NCBI GenBank assembly: GCA_050944415.1
Contig: JBMNRA010000004.1
Coordinates: 3,829-67,828, forward strand
DNA from: Ruminococcus_G sp050944415
Lineage (GTDB): Bacteria; Bacillota; Clostridia; Lachnospirales; Lachnospiraceae
Direction: 5' to 3'
DNA length: 64,000 nt
Part shown: piece after piece, positions 60,652-64,000 of the stretch
How the letters are laid out: every line of letters begins with the position of its first letter
Position numbering within the stretch: position 1 is the first letter of the stretch
The notes under the pieces: generated by a model
What the model was told of the DNA's origin: nothing
What the model saw: the letters and a program-made list of their open reading frames with translations, nothing else
Database searches by the model: none
Position numbers and translations under genes: made by a program

Positions 60652-61494
60652 TTACAGTTTTCCGCCGGATGTTGCAATACCTTCCACAAACTGTTTCTGG
60701 AAAATAAGGTAAATAACAATCATCGGAATACATGCCATCAGAGCCGCAGCCATAAGCTGCGGATAATTTGCTGCGAACTGTCCCTGCATCTTTGCCAGTG
60801 CCGCAGACAATGATGTTGTTTCAATGCTGGTACAGGCAATCATTGGCCACATCAGATCTTTGAATGCAAATACTGCCGTAAAAATTCCCAGAGAAACCAT
60901 ACCGGAACGGGTAAGAGGAGCCATGATCAACAGGAACCTCTGCCCCACATTACATCCGTCAATGGCTGCTGCCTCTTCCAGATCCTTTGGCAATCCCTGA
61001 AAAGATGTTTTCAGTAGATAAGTACCGAACGCCGACACCAGCCCCGGAAATACCAGTGCAAAAGTTGTATTCAGCATTCCCATTCTGGAAACCATCAGAT
61101 ACTGAGGCAACAGAAAAATCTGCGGCGGTACCATCATCTGGATCAAAACCAGTGAAAACAGGAAATTTTTTCCGGGAAATCTCAGACGGCCAAAAGCGTA
61201 TCCTGCCATCGTCGCCGTTACTACCGCACAGAGAACACGGAAAAAAATCATCAACAGCGTATTTTTATACAGAAGCAAAAAATTATAATTTTTCCATACC
61301 TCCGTAAAATTCTCAAATTTCCATACGGCCGGGAAGATTACAAATGGATCCATTGAAGTCGATTCCTGTACCGTTTTGAATGCTGTCAAGGCCATCCACA
61401 GGAAAGGAACGATCATGATGACCGACATTACAATGAGAATGATATGTATCACAATTCGGACAATTCTGTCCTTTGTACGCACACTGTCCATCAC
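60652..61494 (-). CDS. Carbohydrate ABC transporter permease (MalG type)
   Basis: A 280-residue inner-membrane permease with six helices. The EAA loop that touches the ATPase is LPKDLEEAAAIDGCNVGQRF near residue 170. It pairs with the neighbouring MalF-type permease. The start has a well-placed Shine-Dalgarno and overlaps nothing; nine bases separate it from the upstream permease gene. Confidence 0.92.
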   Translation of the reverse strand: MMDSVRTKDRIVRIVIHIILIVMSVIMIVPFLWMALTAFKTVQESTSMDPFVIFPAVWKFENFTEVWKNYNFLLLYKNTLLMIFFRVLCAVVTATMAGYAFGRLRFPGKNFLFSLVLIQMMVPPQIFLLPQYLMVSRMGMLNTTFALVFPGLVSAFGTYLLKTSFQGLPKDLEEAAAIDGCNVGQRFLLIMAPLTRSGMVSLGIFTAVFAFKDLMWPMIACTSIETTSLSAALAKMQGQFAANYPQLMAAALMACIPMIVIYLIFQKQFVEGIATSGGKL

Positions 61495-61502
61495 AATCCT
61501 CC

Positions 61503-62402
61503 TTAATTATAAAATACAAATTTTTTCTCCGCTTTCTGCAGAATGATCGTAATGATCATAATGAAAATAAGAAGCATAACTACCATGGTCGATCCATATC
61601 CCTTATTATCAAAGGTAAACGCATATTCATAAAACACACAGACAATGGACTCTACTTTTCCCAATGCAACATTTGTCTTGTCCATAACCATATAGATCAG
61701 GTCAAACACCTGCAAAGCTGCGATAATTCTTGTCTGAACAATGAAAAAAGTAGTCGGACTTAACAGAGGCACCGTAATTTTAAAGAACTGCCGGATTCCC
61801 GTTGCACCATCAATTTCTGCAGCTTCATAATAGTCATGAGGAATTTCCTGCAGACCTCCCAGAAACAGTACCATGTTGTAACCGATAATGGACCATACAC
61901 CGATAACCGCAACGGATATCCATGCAATTTTCGGATCAGATATCCATGCGGTATTAGTTCCGAATATATGATTCAGCAGACCATACTGCTGATTATACAG
62001 CCACTTCCACACCATTGCCACTGCAGCCGGTGCAGCAACCATGGGGAGAAAGAAAATTGTGCGGTACCCGGAGCGGAACCGCATTTTCCGATTCAGGAAT
62101 ACTGCCAGAATCAACGCGATTACAATTGAGAAAGGAACCTCAATTATCGCATATTTAACCGTGTTAAGCAACGACTGCCAGAACTCAGAACTGGTAAGTA
62201 CACTGGTATAATTTGACAGACCTACAAAAGTATTTCCCATTCCGAAATCGCCTGTTTTATGGAAGGACTGCCAGATCGTATTTATGATCGGATAAAAATT
62301 CAGAACAATCAGACCGATAATAGCGGGAGCCACAAAGACCAGCCCCCAGACCGCTTCATTTTTCTGCGCTCTGGTCATTTTTTTTCTTATTTTTTGTTTC
62401 AA
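61503..62402 (-). CDS. Carbohydrate ABC transporter permease (MalF type)
   Basis: A 299-residue permease with six helices after a basic cytoplasmic N-terminus (KIRKKMTRAQKNEAVWG). The EAA loop is IPHDYYEAAEIDGATGIRQF near residue 195. With the MalG-type partner and binding protein it should import an alpha-galactoside. No ATPase gene is present; a shared MsmX-type ATPase elsewhere is expected for this family. Confidence 0.92.
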   Translation of the reverse strand: MKQKIRKKMTRAQKNEAVWGLVFVAPAIIGLIVLNFYPIINTIWQSFHKTGDFGMGNTFVGLSNYTSVLTSSEFWQSLLNTVKYAIIEVPFSIVIALILAVFLNRKMRFRSGYRTIFFLPMVAAPAAVAMVWKWLYNQQYGLLNHIFGTNTAWISDPKIAWISVAVIGVWSIIGYNMVLFLGGLQEIPHDYYEAAEIDGATGIRQFFKITVPLLSPTTFFIVQTRIIAALQVFDLIYMVMDKTNVALGKVESIVCVFYEYAFTFDNKGYGSTMVVMLLIFIMIITIILQKAEKKFVFYN

Positions 62403-62427
62403 TTTATTCCCTCCCTTCCACCATCCT

Positions 62428-62471
62428 TTTTATTCTGTGCGATCCCCTGACAGGGGTTGCACAGAATAAAA
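62428..62471 (-). terminator. Strong hairpin between binding protein and permease genes
   Basis: TTTTATTCTGTGC (62471-62459 read on minus) pairs with GCACAGAATAAAA (62440-62428), with an inner CCCCTG/CAGGGG stem. It stands between the binding-protein stop and the first permease start, where it likely stabilises or partly terminates the upstream message, giving more binding protein than permease. Confidence 0.6.
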
Positions 62472-62483
62472 ACTGTTTATGTA

Positions 62484-63812
62484 CTATTGCTGTTCCTGAG
62501 CCAGCGCATTGTTCATACTTTCTGCAACAGCTTTACAGGTATCAGCCATGGTAGAGGGATCATTCCATGCCGGAACCAGTTCTTCTTTCATATTCTCTGC
62601 CCATACTGCAGATCTGGAATATGGCATGAGAACCAGTGTGGCATCACCGTTGGCTACATTCAGATATGGACTCAGATCCCACAGATCAGTACAGCTTACC
62701 CATGCATCCGATGTCCCCTTATAAGCGCTCATGGTCACGCCAAGCTCTGCCTGTCTCTTCTGTCCCTCCTCTGAACCCAGATAGGAAATAAGAGAATACG
62801 CGGCATCTGGATCCGAACAATCTGCTGACGCTGACCATCCAAGACCATTATAAATGGAAACACGTTCTCCTTCATCACACTGACCGTTGCCGTTGGCATC
62901 GTGATATGGAATCTCCGCCACTCCCCACTCTGACGCATTGTCATATTCTTTGAAAGATGCGACACGCCAGGAACCAAACAGTCTCATGGCGCAAACACCA
63001 GAAGTAAACAGATCCGTTTCCCCGCTTTCCGCCATAATAGACTGAGTCGGCATACAGTCTTTTACCATCTTTCCAACCATTTCCATAGCTTCAATTGTTT
63101 TAGGATCATCCATTCCTGATTTCGTATGGTCATCATTAATAACGTATCCACCATATCCGTAAATTAGATTATAGAAAAATTCCTGATTCCTGTCAGTATT
63201 TTCCGCCATACCATATTGTGAACCGTCTTCTTTCGTCAGTTTCACAGCCGCATCATACATGTCTTCCCAGGTCCAGTCATTGGTGGGATAATCCATACCT
63301 GCATCATCAAAAATCGTTTTGTTATACCACAGCGCAACCGTATCATAGTCCTTGGGAATTGCATAATGAATTCCGTCCTCGCTGGTATAAAGATTTACAA
63401 TATCTTCATAATAGTTTGCCATATCAATATTCTCATCCTGATCAATATAATCATTCAGATCGAGAAGAAGTCCGGCATCCATATATTTCTGAATATTGTT
63501 GGAATGCATCCAGAACACATCCGGCATAGTTCCTCCGGATGCACCTGCTTCCAGCAGTGTCCAGTAGTCATCCCAGGTTACCACTTCCACTTTTGCTTCA
63601 ATGCCCGAAGTTTCCGTCCATTCGTCACAGATGGTTTGAATCCCTTCTTGCTGGGTGGCGTCCCAGATTTTTACATCCAGCACTTCCGTTTTTCCTCCTC
63701 CGCCTTGGGAGGAAGTCTCTTCGCTTTTTTCACCGCCACCGCCGCAGGCCGCTAAAACAGGCAGTACCAGAGCCGCTGCTAAAACAGTTGCTAAAACACG
63801 TTTCAGTTTCAT
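62484..63812 (-). CDS. Carbohydrate ABC transporter solute-binding lipoprotein
   Basis: A 442-residue extracellular binding protein of the family 1 type. The signal peptide ends in a lipobox (VLPVLAAC, Cys about 22), followed by a glycine/serine linker, and the mature protein has VKIWDATQQEGIQTICDEW near residue 48, MPDVFWMHSNNIQKYMDAGL and YAIPKDYDTVALWYNK near 155. It captures the sugar for the two permeases. ATG 63812 follows AGGAG by seven bases; an in-frame start 23 codons upstream is not needed. Confidence 0.93.
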   Translation of the reverse strand: MKLKRVLATVLAAALVLPVLAACGGGGEKSEETSSQGGGGKTEVLDVKIWDATQQEGIQTICDEWTETSGIEAKVEVVTWDDYWTLLEAGASGGTMPDVFWMHSNNIQKYMDAGLLLDLNDYIDQDENIDMANYYEDIVNLYTSEDGIHYAIPKDYDTVALWYNKTIFDDAGMDYPTNDWTWEDMYDAAVKLTKEDGSQYGMAENTDRNQEFFYNLIYGYGGYVINDDHTKSGMDDPKTIEAMEMVGKMVKDCMPTQSIMAESGETDLFTSGVCAMRLFGSWRVASFKEYDNASEWGVAEIPYHDANGNGQCDEGERVSIYNGLGWSASADCSDPDAAYSLISYLGSEEGQKRQAELGVTMSAYKGTSDAWVSCTDLWDLSPYLNVANGDATLVLMPYSRSAVWAENMKEELVPAWNDPSTMADTCKAVAESMNNALAQEQQ

Positions 63813-63855
63813 ATGTTTTCTCCTTTCTGTTTTTCCTTCTCCTGAAGTTATTTTA

Positions 63856-63861
63856 ATTATA
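63856..63861 (-). promoter_or_regulatory. Possible -10 box of the galactoside operon
   Basis: TATAAT on the minus strand about 45 bases before the binding-protein start. No convincing -35 box at 16-18 bases is visible, so an activator could be needed. The remaining 63862-64000 is AT-rich and contains no gene I can support. Confidence 0.4.
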
Positions 63862-64000
63862 ACAAACTGCAAATTGAGCAACTATGGACTGGCGTGTGAG
63901 TATCATGGAAAAATGTGTTTATTTTTTTATTTGTTTTTTACACTTTTTTTACATTATTTTATATTTTGACTAATTTGCAACAAAATTCCCCCTCTCTATT

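Noticed and set aside
1..64000. CRISPR array, prophage, transposase or attachment site
   Set aside because: No regularly spaced direct repeats, phage structural genes, transposase or integrase motifs were seen, and the single tRNA has no adjacent repeated fragment that I could identify.

Overview
The window looks like a chromosomal segment from a strict-anaerobe Firmicute of class Clostridia, most likely family Lachnospiraceae. This is an inference from gene content and layout: strong AGGAGG-type ribosome binding sites, the pta-ackA then DUF177-rpmF and plsX-acpP-rnc-smc-ftsY orders, a cobalamin riboswitch on a cobalt ECF importer, larBCE, and a GlpA-like/DUF1667 oxidoreductase trio. Almost everything is housekeeping or metabolic. 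I see no prophage, CRISPR array, insertion sequence or rRNA.

Layout. 1-2.4 kb: the end of a YkvI-like membrane protein, a glycerol-dehydrogenase-like enzyme and a decayed diguanylate cyclase. 2.4-6.4 kb: a four-gene siderophore importer in yclNOPQ order behind an iron-repressor-like operator and a leader terminator. 6.5-10 kb: aroF-tyrA-aroA (shikimate/tyrosine). 9.9-13 kb: cbiMNQO under a cobalamin riboswitch. 13-19.5 kb: one tightly packed minus-strand run of eight genes with an unknown membrane protein, KtrB, KtrA, PiT, its DUF47 partner, a sigma-like protein lacking region 4, and a minimal SufC/SufB pair. 19.6-22.4 kb: TetR regulator, ApbE, PurC. 22.5-25.6 kb: two flavoproteins plus DUF1667, resembling an anaerobic glycerol-3-phosphate dehydrogenase. 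25.6-28.3 kb: larB-larC-larE for the nickel-pincer cofactor. 28.4-31 kb: MATE pump and threonine ammonia-lyase. 31-37.6 kb: plsX, acpP, rnc, smc, ftsY. 37.7-42.5 kb: a cell-wall-repeat lipoprotein, DUF2284, rpmF, DUF177, ackA, pta. 42.6-42.8 kb: a structured repeat-like element. 42.8-56.7 kb: tmcAL, UPF0210/ACT pair, walJ, coaE, polA, a small zinc-finger membrane protein, mgtE, an aminopeptidase P, YjbQ, an ABC exporter and DUF3795. 56.8 kb: tRNA-Leu(CAA). 57-64 kb: an alpha-galactoside uptake and hydrolysis operon with a binding protein, two permeases, an unusual membrane-anchored protein resembling a piece of a binding protein, a YesL-like protein and a GH36 alpha-galactosidase.

Points most worth a second look: (1) smc is interrupted by an in-frame TAG, and reading through it gives a 1186-residue protein; (2) the first permease gene of the iron operon has a perfect Shine-Dalgarno followed by ATC rather than ATG/GTG/TTG; (3) a region-4-less sigma-like protein overlaps a minimal SufCB pair in a potassium/phosphate operon; (4) the galactoside operon carries a membrane-tethered protein with a local match to the operon's own binding protein; (5) a nested-hairpin element lies between pta and tmcAL. 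I found no clearly new defence or mobile system.
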